29,785 nt of DNA from Nitrospira sp. UBA2082. Its GTDB lineage: Bacteria; Nitrospirota; Nitrospiria; Nitrospirales; Nitrospiraceae. Location of the stretch: the NCBI GenBank assembly GCA_002331335.1, contig DCZO01000032.1, positions 9,087 to 38,871 of the forward strand, in the 5' to 3' direction. How positions within the stretch are numbered: position 1 is the first letter of the stretch; each line of letters opens with the position of its first letter. The position numbers were made by a program, and so were the translations under genes. Positions 16,960-24,415 of this stretch are shown piece after piece. A model generated the notes under the pieces. The model was not told where the DNA came from. It searched no databases and saw only the letters and a list, made by a program, of their open reading frames with translations.

Positions 16960-17202
16960 TTATGACGCAGGCGCAGGATCCTTGTAGCCGATGTAGTTGC
17001 CCGTCCAATGAGAATACCGGCGATTCGCCCAGGTCTTCACCTCTTCCTTATGCATCTCTCCATACCGTTTCTGCAGCACCCCGCCGAACTTCGCAAGATC
17101 GCCTTGAATCTCAACGAGGTCCTCCTCCGTAATCTTGTCCCATTTCGCTTTCAGCGGGGCCTTGAGTTGAGCCCAGAATTGTCCGAACTGCTCCTGATTC
17201 AT
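16960..17202 (-). CDS. CsbD-like stress protein
   Basis: About 80 residues. The order MNQEQFGQFWAQLKAPLKAKWDKITEEDL followed by VEIQGDLAKFGGVLQKRYG matches the CsbD/YjbJ family, whose members are short four-helix proteins induced by general stress. AAGGAG precedes two adjacent ATG codons (17205 and 17202); the second has the better spacing. The C-terminal 25 residues (ANRRYSHWTGNYIGYKDPAPAS) extend past the usual CsbD length. Biochemical role unknown. Confidence 0.75.
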   Translation of the reverse strand: MNQEQFGQFWAQLKAPLKAKWDKITEEDLVEIQGDLAKFGGVLQKRYGEMHKEEVKTWANRRYSHWTGNYIGYKDPAPAS

Positions 17203-17463
17203 CATGTACTCCTTGGTCAGTGGGTGGAAGCCTCCGTTTCACGCCGACCGACGCCCACATATGGACGAGCGGTGAGGCGGACACGGACGGAGACTCAGCG
17301 TAGAAGCGGCGGAGACCGGGGAATCAGACGCGCGGGAAGGGAGGGATGCGCGAGAGAATAGGACAGTCGGCGTGGCTTAATACGTTGTCTACACCCTACA
17401 GGGCCCAGGAGGCCCCTGTCAAATGGAGCATCCCGATGAGGGCATAGGCTGAAAAAAGGAAAT

Positions 17464-17525
17464 GATGTCAGCAACCAAATTTTCCGATGAGTGTTCCGCC
17501 AGGAACAGAAATGGCTGCTGACATC
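17464..17525. repeat. REP-like palindromic element, copy A
   Basis: Left arm GATGTCAGCAACC (17464-17476) pairs with right arm GGCTGCTGACATC (17513-17525), 12 of 13 bases, around a core GTGTTCCGCCAGGAACAG. It aligns along its full length with copy B at 21457-21517 and ends in the same CTTTATCC. Confidence 0.75.
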
Positions 17526-17673
17526 TTTATCCGGTCTTGAACAATTGACCTAACGAACCATGCCTCTAGATCCGGACGGCACTAACCGAAAGAGGCATTG
17601 CCCCTCTTCCGCCGTGAGAGTACCGTTACCGTCCTGACTAGTTCCCCGGTCACTCTGCTGAACATTACAGACG

Positions 17674-17721
17674 CAAGATGTTGGATCGGGAGTGGGCCAG
17701 ACGAGGAACGCGGAGAGAGCA
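17674..17721 (+). repeat. Imperfect direct repeat, copy 1 (upstream of the hydrolase gene)
   Basis: About 48 bases beginning CAAGATGTTGGATCGG and containing CAGACGAGGAACG. It matches 19609-19657 at roughly four of five positions, with one gap. The two copies flank the lipoprotein hydrolase gene in the same orientation. Confidence 0.65.
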
Positions 17722-17842
17722 GAGAAGTTATGACAGAAGCCGGTGTGACAGGGCCGGAGGCCAACAGAAACACCACTGTGTCGAGATTTGCGCCAGACAC
17801 CAACCCTGAAAAGGAATGTGTCCGCAGGCAGGAGCAAGGAAC

Positions 17843-19510
17843 GTGAAGCCATCACTTGTTTGCAAGAGACCAGTTCCTTCCGTGAGGGGCTCCTTTCGTA
17901 CCGCCCTGTATTCCTTGGCGATTCTGCTTCTTCTAGGGTCTGCAGGCTGCGCCATCAAGAAAGAGGGCTTCAAGATCGAAGAGCATGTCATCATGGTCAA
18001 CGGATCGGGAGATCTCATTGATCCGCATGCCAATGTGGGAGCCCCCAATTCAAGCCAACATATCCTGTTTACGCCATACCCCGAGTTGGGAAACCCGAAC
18101 ACATATTTCAATGATCTTTTCACTTCGATCAATGAAAAGACACCACCAGGTACAGGAGGAAAGAGAAGGATCCTGCTCTACGTGCATGGCGGCATGAATA
18201 CAGCGCGTAGCTCGATCGAGCGAGCGACGAAATACAGTCAGGAGATCCTCGCCAGCGGGACATACCCCGTATTCATCAACTGGGACTCCTCCCTGACATC
18301 CAGCTACCTTGATCATCTCCTCACCCTGCGACAAGGGCGAGTTGCCGAGGATTGGTGTTGCGGGGCCTGGAAAGAACTGGGCCGTTGGCGCCATACGGGT
18401 GCAAAGATAGCCGGATTCGCGGCTCAAGTCGTGACGACCCCTCCGTACCTTGCCCTGGATTTAGTACGCGGGACGATCCGTCTCCCCGTCGATATCTATG
18501 GTGTCTACGCAGAAATGATCAGCACCCACTGGCGACGCACACGTACGCAAGACGCAGAACAACCCTCTGCCTGGCCAAACATGGACTGCAAGACAGTCTA
18601 CACCGATCGCAAAGTAGGGATCACTCCGCGAGCCGATCGTCTCCTCTGCGAGTCTTCGACACTCACCCCTCACTCGTATCCCATTGTCCAGGGATTCGAC
18701 AAGCGATCGGGGCTCGAGGTAGCCAAGCAGGTTGGGCTCACCATGCTGACGTTCCCTGTTCATATTGCATCGGGCCTCGTGATTGACGCTGCCGGCACAG
18801 GGTCCTGGAGTGCCATGCACCGTCGCACCACGGTCATGTTCAATCGGGATGACGATCTGTGGGCTCATGAACCGTCTCGCAAACCGACAGGTGGCATCGC
18901 CCTCTTCATGACCGAGTTCCGAGACTGGCTGAAACGGAACGGAGGGAAGGAGAAATGGGAAGTCGTGTTGGTCGGCCACAGCATGGGGACCATCGTGGTC
19001 AATGAAATGGTCCGACAGTTCGGCGAGCCCCTGGAGTCAGGGCATCACCATGAGCAACCGTTGTTTGACAAGATTGTGTACATGGCAGCCGCCTGCTCCC
19101 TACGGGATTACCTCAACACCATCCCACATTATCTGGAAGAGTATGAAGGCCCAACCATGTACCACCTGATGCTGCAGGACAATGCCGAAGCCGCTGAACA
19201 ATTCCTGTGGTCCTCGCTTCCGGGTTCCCTCTTGGTATGGCTGGATGGATTCTTTGCGCGCCCGGATGCCCCATTAGATTTAGTCGCCGGCCGCTATCAA
19301 AATCTGCTTCGCGTGGTCCATCTGCACGATAATCCCCGTGTGCGATCACGAATTTCTCTGAAGGCGTTCAATTTTGGAGAAAGCACGGAGGAAACGAGCC
19401 CGCAGACGCATGGAGATTTTGACAACTTTCCGTTCTGGAAAGAAGCATTCTGGCAGACTACGGGGAATCCATTTTCTGTGAAGCGGCTGACACTGGAGCA
19501 GACACCCTAA
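17843..19510 (+). CDS. Large lipoprotein of the alpha/beta-hydrolase fold
   Basis: 555 residues from a GTG at 17843, which has AGGAG and AAGGA upstream; the in-frame ATG at 17816 is crowded by its own purine run. The N-terminal signal has lipobox LGSAGC (Cys36). An early lid or strand region contains RRILLYVHGGMNT, and the nucleophile elbow is VLVGHSMGTIVV with Ser380. The acid and histidine are probably in the last 100 residues (VVHLHDNPRVRSR). The long insert between the HGG motif and the elbow (about 230 residues) is unusual. It resembles uncharacterised DUF900-like or esterase-type lipoproteins. Substrate unknown. No close operon partner. Confidence 0.75.
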   Translation: MKPSLVCKRPVPSVRGSFRTALYSLAILLLLGSAGCAIKKEGFKIEEHVIMVNGSGDLIDPHANVGAPNSSQHILFTPYPELGNPNTYFNDLFTSINEKTPPGTGGKRRILLYVHGGMNTARSSIERATKYSQEILASGTYPVFINWDSSLTSSYLDHLLTLRQGRVAEDWCCGAWKELGRWRHTGAKIAGFAAQVVTTPPYLALDLVRGTIRLPVDIYGVYAEMISTHWRRTRTQDAEQPSAWPNMDCKTVYTDRKVGITPRADRLLCESSTLTPHSYPIVQGFDKRSGLEVAKQVGLTMLTFPVHIASGLVIDAAGTGSWSAMHRRTTVMFNRDDDLWAHEPSRKPTGGIALFMTEFRDWLKRNGGKEKWEVVLVGHSMGTIVVNEMVRQFGEPLESGHHHEQPLFDKIVYMAAACSLRDYLNTIPHYLEEYEGPTMYHLMLQDNAEAAEQFLWSSLPGSLLVWLDGFFARPDAPLDLVAGRYQNLLRVVHLHDNPRVRSRISLKAFNFGESTEETSPQTHGDFDNFPFWKEAFWQTTGNPFSVKRLTLEQTP

Positions 19511-19608
19511 GCTCCCCGATCCTGTGACGCAGAATGCTGATGGGACAAGCCTTGGTCGACTGCTCAGACGATGTTCACCAATTGGGGTCGGACGCGGCCC
19601 TGCGGCGG

Positions 19609-19657
19609 CAAGGTGTTGGATCGGACGGTGGTGCAGACGAGGAACGTGGAAGGGGCA
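19609..19657 (+). repeat. Imperfect direct repeat, copy 2 (downstream of the hydrolase gene)
   Basis: Begins CAAGGTGTTGGATCGG and contains CAGACGAGGAACG. It is followed by a tiny frame at 19660-19716 (MNKPACYYVPPKPPLDFY) with a plausible GGAAGGGG ribosome binding site. Copy 1 has no matching tiny frame after it. Whether the 18-residue peptide is made is unknown. Confidence 0.6.
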
Positions 19658-19745
19658 TCATGAATAAACCAGCCTGTTACTATGTTCCACCCAAACCGCC
19701 CCTCGACTTCTACTAGATCCGAGCTCCTACTGCTGCGAATGCGTT

Positions 19746-21242
19746 CTATTCATATTTTTCAAACTGCCGGTACACAAATTGTTTTACCTTTTTATCCCAC
19801 TCCAGTTTGTGGATGTCCCAATTGCGCCCTGCGGCTTTGCGCTCCAGCTTTTGCGCGATAATAACCTTCTCTCCATCCGTCCGTACATTGATCATGCCGT
19901 AGACGGTCACCACGCGCTCTTTCTTCTTGTTGGGATTCAGCTTTGCCACTTCAACAAACTCTTTGCCGGAGCGCGCAAGCTCCGTCGAAAAGATTAGGGA
20001 CCGTTCGCCGCGGCTATGTTTGCCTATGGTGCCCAGAGTGTCCGGACGTGGGTGGGTATGCGGTTCGTTATCACCGCTGGAAATCACCGTCGCCAGCGGG
20101 TTCAATGCGCGTAGAAATTCGCTGGTGAAGTCACCGCTCCCGTGGTGGCACGATTTCGCGATGTCGACTTCCAGCGTGTGTCGGGCTTTCAGGACCGCCT
20201 GATCGAGCTTTGCTTGCAGCGCTTTTCTTTGGGCATCGGTAGTGCTGTTGTCCTTGAGCTGCTTTTTGATGTTCGCGACATCCGTGCCGGAAAACTTTTT
20301 CAGCAGGTGATATTCGGATTCGGCGTTGAGGTCGCCGCCTAGCAGCACGCGCAGGTTGCCAATCGTAAGCTTGATTACCACCGAGTGACCGTTCTTGGTT
20401 TTGCCTTTATTGGCATCAAAGACGGGCAATGCGTCCCTCCCACTGACCCGTTCCGCCGCGGGCCCCACGATTTCCATTTTCATGTTGCCTTTGTCGTAAA
20501 TCGGCTTATCGCCTAGCCGCAGCGACTGTTTCGAGGCGGAAGATTTGTTCAAGGTGCTGATGAACAGACCAGGCTTTGCGACCGATGCCGCTCGTTTCTT
20601 GTACGCGACATCAGTATCGCAAAGATCGGTCACGTAGCCTTGCCCGTTATTGGTAACGATGGTTCCCAGTGAATCGGGCTTGGAGCCACTGAGTTCCACC
20701 ATACCATTGTGATAAATCTTATTGATGTTGAATTGCTGCTGGGCTCCCTTGGTCACGGAAAATATCTTTCCGAAACCCTTATAGTGATCGGCGTCGGAGT
20801 GCGAAACGATAACCGTGAAGGGCGGAGGACTGGTCTTTGCCCGTGCAAGATTGAAGCGCCACTTCAAGAAGCGGTACATATTGTCGGCGGCCCCAGCGTC
20901 GATAATAAAATGATTGTCGTCCGGCGTAACAATGTGACAGCCGTCCCCCTGTCCCACATCCACAAAATTGACTTCCAGGACGCGCTCGGCCTGGAAATCC
21001 TCTTCCTTGAGATAGCCGTCTATACCACGAGCGCGCACTTTGACATACGTGACATCTTCTTTTCTGTCCCGCACGGTGAGGGTTTCATAGGCGTTACCAC
21101 GCAGGTAGGGCTTCAGGTAGTCGCCGAAGATCAACTCCTTGATAATGCCGAACTTTTTCTTCTTGGTTTTGGGGTCGGCTTTAAAGCCTTTGAGCTTGAC
21201 GGACGGGTAAGTAGCATACGCGATACTTAGCGCGGTGGGCAT
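19746..21242 (-). CDS. Soluble ComEC-like metallo-beta-lactamase protein with N-terminal SH3-like domain
   Basis: 498 residues from the ATG at 21242, with AGGAGG at 6 bases spacing. Residues about 50-85 (TVRDRKEDVTYVKVRARGIDGYLKEEDF) look like a bacterial SH3 domain. The hydrolase domain starts at LEVNFVDVGQGDGCHIV, typical of the extracellular domain of the competence protein ComEC. The metal motif is HSDADH (His148, Asp150, Asp152, His153), and later ligands are probably in LLGGDLN and KSCHHGSGDF. There are no membrane segments and no signal peptide, so it is cytoplasmic. Relatives act as nucleases or phosphodiesterases, and standalone ones occur near defence genes. Its base composition looks less GC-rich than its neighbours, hinting at transfer. 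Confidence 0.82.
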   Translation of the reverse strand: MPTALSIAYATYPSVKLKGFKADPKTKKKKFGIIKELIFGDYLKPYLRGNAYETLTVRDRKEDVTYVKVRARGIDGYLKEEDFQAERVLEVNFVDVGQGDGCHIVTPDDNHFIIDAGAADNMYRFLKWRFNLARAKTSPPPFTVIVSHSDADHYKGFGKIFSVTKGAQQQFNINKIYHNGMVELSGSKPDSLGTIVTNNGQGYVTDLCDTDVAYKKRAASVAKPGLFISTLNKSSASKQSLRLGDKPIYDKGNMKMEIVGPAAERVSGRDALPVFDANKGKTKNGHSVVIKLTIGNLRVLLGGDLNAESEYHLLKKFSGTDVANIKKQLKDNSTTDAQRKALQAKLDQAVLKARHTLEVDIAKSCHHGSGDFTSEFLRALNPLATVISSGDNEPHTHPRPDTLGTIGKHSRGERSLIFSTELARSGKEFVEVAKLNPNKKKERVVTVYGMINVRTDGEKVIIAQKLERKAAGRNWDIHKLEWDKKVKQFVYRQFEKYE

Positions 21243-21456
21243 CGGCAACCTCCTGGTAACGTTGTTGGTTAGGTGGGCAACCGTCCTACTGATACCGCCC
21301 GGCAAGCGATCTCATCCCGATCTACACGCGTACCTAACAATCTGACTTCTTCTGTGGTTGCAGCTATATAGCAGAACCGCGAGAGCTGTCAATCTCAGGC
21401 CGGCACGTCCGAGCTTAGCAGTGCTCCGAGACCACTTCCTTCATTGAACAGAACAA

Positions 21457-21517
21457 GGTGTCAGCACCATTTCCCTGATGGATGTTCGGCCAAGAGCGGA
21501 AAATGGTCCCGGACACC
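21457..21517. repeat. REP-like palindromic element, copy B
   Basis: Left arm GGTGTCAGCACCATTTCC (21457-21474) pairs imperfectly with right arm GGAAAATGGTCCCGGACACC (21498-21517). The core ATGTTCGGCCAAGAGCGG corresponds to GTGTTCCGCCAGGAACAG of copy A, and CTTTATCC follows both. Confidence 0.75.
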
Positions 21518-21544
21518 TTTATCCACCTCTACAAGCGCGGGATG

Positions 21545-21550
21545 TATAAT
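21545..21550 (+). promoter_or_regulatory. Candidate extended -10 box (TGTATAAT)
   Basis: A perfect TATAAT with an upstream TG. No good -35 is visible at 17 bases, as is allowed for extended -10 promoters. Transcription would begin about 7 bases on, almost at the ATG at 21557, giving a leaderless message. Confidence 0.4.
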
Positions 21551-21556
21551 GTCCCC

Positions 21557-21904
21557 ATGCGCACGATCGTTTTCAGCGTAATTGTAGTCCTCGTAGTCAT
21601 AAGGCCAGGCCTCCTGACCGCATCTGACGACACCTCACCTCCCCAGCCGAGCGCACAAGAACGCTTGGAGCAAGTATTGACGCCTGAAGGCGGCATTCAC
21701 GTGTACAAAGACCAGAGAGGAGTCGTCAAAAACACGATCATTCTGCCTAACGGCGAGCGAATCATCGCTGTTCAACCACCCCAGGACTCCGGGCTCAATC
21801 TTGGGCCTCCCCTTCAACTAAACAATCAGACACTCCAATTTCCTTCTCCAGCCCCTATTCCAGCTCAACCGCCAGCTTCAGAGTTTCCGAAGAAAGCGCG
21901 CTAA
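21557..21904 (+). CDS. Small secreted hypothetical protein
   Basis: 115 residues from the ATG at 21557 (MRTIVFSVIVVLVVIRPGLLTASDD), with a signal peptide and probable cleavage after LLTA. The mature part has a short ordered section (EGGIHVYKDQRGVVKNTIILPNGERIIAV) and a proline-rich tail (APIPAQPPASEFP). Longer in-frame starts at 21482 and 21542 read into the REP-like repeat. There is no clear ribosome binding site, consistent with a leaderless start at the nearby TATAAT. Family unrecognised. Confidence 0.6.
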   Translation: MRTIVFSVIVVLVVIRPGLLTASDDTSPPQPSAQERLEQVLTPEGGIHVYKDQRGVVKNTIILPNGERIIAVQPPQDSGLNLGPPLQLNNQTLQFPSPAPIPAQPPASEFPKKAR

Positions 21905-22065
21905 TTTCACATCTTGCTCTTGTGCCAGCGGTGTATCTTCGTCTTGCGAGACGGCAAAGCCTGCAAATGCCACTCTGGCACAGATTGATTTCAATACAGG
22001 CAAGGCGTATCGTCTTTCCCGTGGCTTCGGCTATCAGGCACTCCAACCGCACATGGAGGTGTGGC

Positions 22066-22425
22066 ATGGGACCGACCAAGGCAATCGTGAGTGGCACGGG
22101 CATTTATGATGCAATGACGGGAGCACTCATCAAGGATGGGCTTTTGACGCGACAAGCCATGCTGGACTATGCGGCCCATCACTATGTCGTGCTCCCTGAA
22201 GTGGATCATCAAGGACGGCTCTGGGAATTTAATGAACAGCCCGTCTATTGTCTCCACGGCGTGCGCTATGAAACGCTCGATAACCAGGAACTTCACCTAA
22301 CCCGCTGCAATGGGTGCGGAGGGATGGGCATCCGGATGGAAGAAGTCCCGGTGGAACGGGACTGTGTGCAGTGCATCCAGTGCGGGCAGGTCCTCGACGC
22401 GCGTCTGGAAATGATGGAAAGCTAG
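22066..22425 (+). CDS. Zinc-ribbon hypothetical protein
   Basis: 119 residues from the ATG at 22066, with GGAGG 6 bases upstream; upstream in-frame starts lack this. The C-terminal third carries CNGCGGMGIR (Cys81, Cys84) and CVQCIQCGQ (Cys100, Cys103, Cys106), a probable zinc ribbon with one spare cysteine. The front part (GTGIYDAMTGALIKDGLLTRQAMLDY) looks like a small mixed domain. It converges on the peroxidase gene with 3 bases between stops. Binding to nucleic acid or protein is possible; function unknown. Confidence 0.7.
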   Translation: MGPTKAIVSGTGIYDAMTGALIKDGLLTRQAMLDYAAHHYVVLPEVDHQGRLWEFNEQPVYCLHGVRYETLDNQELHLTRCNGCGGMGIRMEEVPVERDCVQCIQCGQVLDARLEMMES

Positions 22426-22428
22426 CGC

Positions 22429-22905
22429 TTAGAGCCTCGCGGCCAGGTCGGCCTCGATCATCTCCGGCTTATCGCTCGGCGCATAGCGTTTCAGGACCGT
22501 CCCGTCGGAACCGACGAGAAACTTGGTGAAGTTCCATTTGATCGCCTCGGTACCAAGAATCCCGGGCTTCTCCGATTTCAGGTAGTGATAGAGGGGGTGC
22601 GCGTTCGCTCCGTTCACGTCGATCTTTGCGAACATCGGAAAGGTGACCCCGAAGTTCCTGGTGCAGAACTGCTCAATCTCGGCTTCGCCGCCCGGCTCCT
22701 GGCGTCCGAACTGGTTACAGGGGAACCCGAGCACTACGAGACCCCGATCTTTGAATTTTCCGTAGAGCGCCTGGAGTCCCTCATACTGCGGCGTGAAGCC
22801 GCACTGGCTCGCGACATTCACGATGAGCAGCGTCTTACCGCGGTAGACATCCATCTTCTGCGGCGTGCCGTCGATCGTGACGAGGTCGAGGTCGTAGAAG
22901 CTCAT
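22429..22905 (-). CDS. Glutathione peroxidase family protein (cysteine type)
   Basis: 158 residues from the ATG at 22905; a GTG 9 bases earlier is possible. It reduces hydrogen and lipid peroxides, in bacteria usually with thioredoxin. The peroxidatic cysteine is Cys35 in VNVASQCGFTPQYEGL. The tetrad partners are Gln69 in NQFGRQEPG and Trp124-Asn125 in IKWNFTKFL. Cys81 in EQFCTRNFG is in the position of the resolving cysteine of thioredoxin-dependent enzymes. Length and motifs are normal. It is likely read with or close behind the methyltransferase gene (27 bases apart, same strand). Confidence 0.95.
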   Translation of the reverse strand: MSFYDLDLVTIDGTPQKMDVYRGKTLLIVNVASQCGFTPQYEGLQALYGKFKDRGLVVLGFPCNQFGRQEPGGEAEIEQFCTRNFGVTFPMFAKIDVNGANAHPLYHYLKSEKPGILGTEAIKWNFTKFLVGSDGTVLKRYAPSDKPEMIEADLAARL

Positions 22906-22932
22906 CGATCCCACCTCACTGCGTCTCCATGT

Positions 22933-23931
22933 TCATGATCGTACAAGCCGTTCATCCATCTGCGTAGACAACAGCTCACTCGTAGGGACATGGGCATGCA
23001 CGGCCCGAAACATGCCAAAGCGACACAGCCCGGTCCCAAATGCCAGACGCATCAACAGGAATGTAGGCACTTCTCGCAAGGATTTCACGAACCCGATCAC
23101 GCCGAACCGAACAATCCCTGCGGGACGGACCATTCCCTGCCAGATGGAATCGAGCCATGAGGGTAAGGTTTCGGCAGTCCAATCCGCCGTGGTGACTTTA
23201 CCCGCCACCAGTCCCGTTGCCTCCAGTAATTCTGAAAACTCTTCAATGCTGGAAAAGGCTGGATGAGCCCACTGATCCAGCAGTTGCCGCATCACGGGCT
23301 TTTCCCAAACATTGAGCGGCACCTGGCGATCGTCCCGCTGATTCCAATCGGCGACAACCAGAATGCCACCCGGTTTCAGCACGCGCATGAGTTCCCGAGC
23401 AAATTGCGCCTTATCCGGCATGTGCGGGCCGGCCTCGACCGACCAGACCACATCAAAACTGGCATCGGGGAACGACAGGGCCAGCGCATCATCGACCTGA
23501 AAGCGGGCATTCACCTCCGGAGCGGTCAGTTCTTGCGCACGTCTGACTTGCTGAGGGCTGATGGTGATTCCGGTGACCGCAAAGCCATACTCCCGCGCCA
23601 GCATGCGACTGCTGCCGCCAATGCCACAGCCCACATCTAACACCGTCGTCCCCGGAGGAAGCTTGTCCAGCCCACCCCACCGCACCATTTCATGCACAAA
23701 GTCTGACTTGGCTTTGAGAAAATCCTTTTTGCGGGGTGGAGAGCCATAATGTCCCAGATGAATATGTTCGCCCCAGTAGAACTCGAGAATGCCGTCATTC
23801 GTCCAGTCATCATAGGAATTGGCGACAGAATCGGCAGACTGATATTTGCGGGGAAGGAGCACGTACAGCCCTAATCCGATCAGTAGTAAGACCAGGAGAA
23901 GGACGATCGTCACGAGGAACATGCTCATCAT
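22933..23931 (-). CDS. Membrane-anchored methyltransferase resembling cyanobacterial MPBQ/MSBQ methyltransferase
   Basis: 332 residues. An N-terminal membrane helix (residues 4-26) is followed by PRKYQSADSVANSYDDWTNDGILEFYWGEHIHLGHYG, then the SAM site VLDVGCGIGGSS near 97-108. Further conserved stretches are TGITISPQQV, VDDALALSFPDASFDVVWSVEAGPHMPDK and VVADWNQRDDRQVPLN. From memory this order and wording match the Synechocystis Sll0418-type enzyme, which methylates 2-methyl-6-phytyl- or solanyl-benzoquinone in tocopherol and plastoquinone synthesis. In a nitrifier the substrate may be another quinone or a phenolic. The C-terminal tail after RFGMFRAVHAH is short and variable. No strong ribosome binding site; in-frame ATGs at 23931, 23928 and 23922 are all possible. 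Confidence 0.85.
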   Translation of the reverse strand: MMSMFLVTIVLLLVLLLIGLGLYVLLPRKYQSADSVANSYDDWTNDGILEFYWGEHIHLGHYGSPPRKKDFLKAKSDFVHEMVRWGGLDKLPPGTTVLDVGCGIGGSSRMLAREYGFAVTGITISPQQVRRAQELTAPEVNARFQVDDALALSFPDASFDVVWSVEAGPHMPDKAQFARELMRVLKPGGILVVADWNQRDDRQVPLNVWEKPVMRQLLDQWAHPAFSSIEEFSELLEATGLVAGKVTTADWTAETLPSWLDSIWQGMVRPAGIVRFGVIGFVKSLREVPTFLLMRLAFGTGLCRFGMFRAVHAHVPTSELLSTQMDERLVRS

Positions 23932-23936
23932 ATCGA

Positions 23937-24155
23937 ATGTCTGATTACCGCGATGTCGTTAAGCAGAGGCGAAAAGTGGCGCAGATTAGACTCGGAAATG
24001 TGACCAAGTCAAGGCGAAGGGTATGCGCTACGTGTCTACGAGCGCCATGGACTGATCACGCCACGGCGGACAGAAAAAATTGGCGCCTGTATGGCGCGCG
24101 CGAGATCGAACGTCTGACCGAGATCATCATTCTCAAGCAGCTACAGAGATGGTGA
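23937..24155 (+). pseudogene. Decayed MerR-family regulator
   Basis: In one frame IRLGNVTKS resembles the start of a MerR winged helix. The next stretch is MerR-like only in a second frame: GYALRVYERHGLITPRRTE, the LRYYERxGLI hallmark. The sequence then returns to the first frame as KNWRLYGAREIERLTEIIILKQL, the wing and helix that usually follow. Two small opposite shifts are therefore needed, and the protein ends at TGA at 24153-24155, well short of a normal MerR. No effector domain is left. Its regulated gene is not identifiable. Confidence 0.7.
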
Positions 24156-24390
24156 AAGACTCAGAGTTGGAGGCTCGGCTTGTGACGAGCGAATCAAGAA
24201 TTGACAGCAAGGGGGATCGGATCAATCCATCGCTTGAAGAGCAAAGTCAAATATGGCATCGGTGATGTCGATCGAACAAGAACTCACCCTGACGCAAGGA
24301 ACCATGAGCGAGGCCTCTTCGCCTACTCCTGCAATGAGGCACCCCTAGTCCGCGGTCCGCGAAACACACCGATTGCTTCTCCTGAGATAA
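24156..24390. other. Unassigned spacer between the MerR relic and the REP half-copy
   Basis: Short frames only, with no ribosome binding site or recognisable domain. It may include further decayed remains of the MerR gene, but I could not support an alignment. Confidence 0.35.
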
Positions 24391-24415
24391 GAAAATGGCT
24401 GACACCTTTATCCGG
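24391..24415. repeat. REP-like element, right half only (copy C)
   Basis: GAAAATGGCTGACACC (24391-24406) followed by TTTATCCGG matches the right arm and tail of copies A and B. No left arm is found in the preceding 200 bases. The vapC stop codon (24408-24410 on the minus strand) lies inside its tail. Confidence 0.6.

Larger units (their letters stand above)
17203..17842. other. 640-base intergenic region with repeats
   Basis: No convincing gene. It holds a small hairpin (17398-17419, ACAGGGCC with GGCCCCTGT), REP-like copy A (17464-17525) and one copy of a direct repeat (17674-17721) that recurs beyond the hydrolase gene at 19609-19657. Several open frames exist on both strands but lack ribosome binding sites and protein-like composition. 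Confidence 0.5.

Noticed and set aside
19534..19716. 60-codon frame after the hydrolase gene
   Set aside because: Most of it lies in the direct repeat and spacer; only the last 18 codons have a ribosome binding site, which is too little to call a gene.
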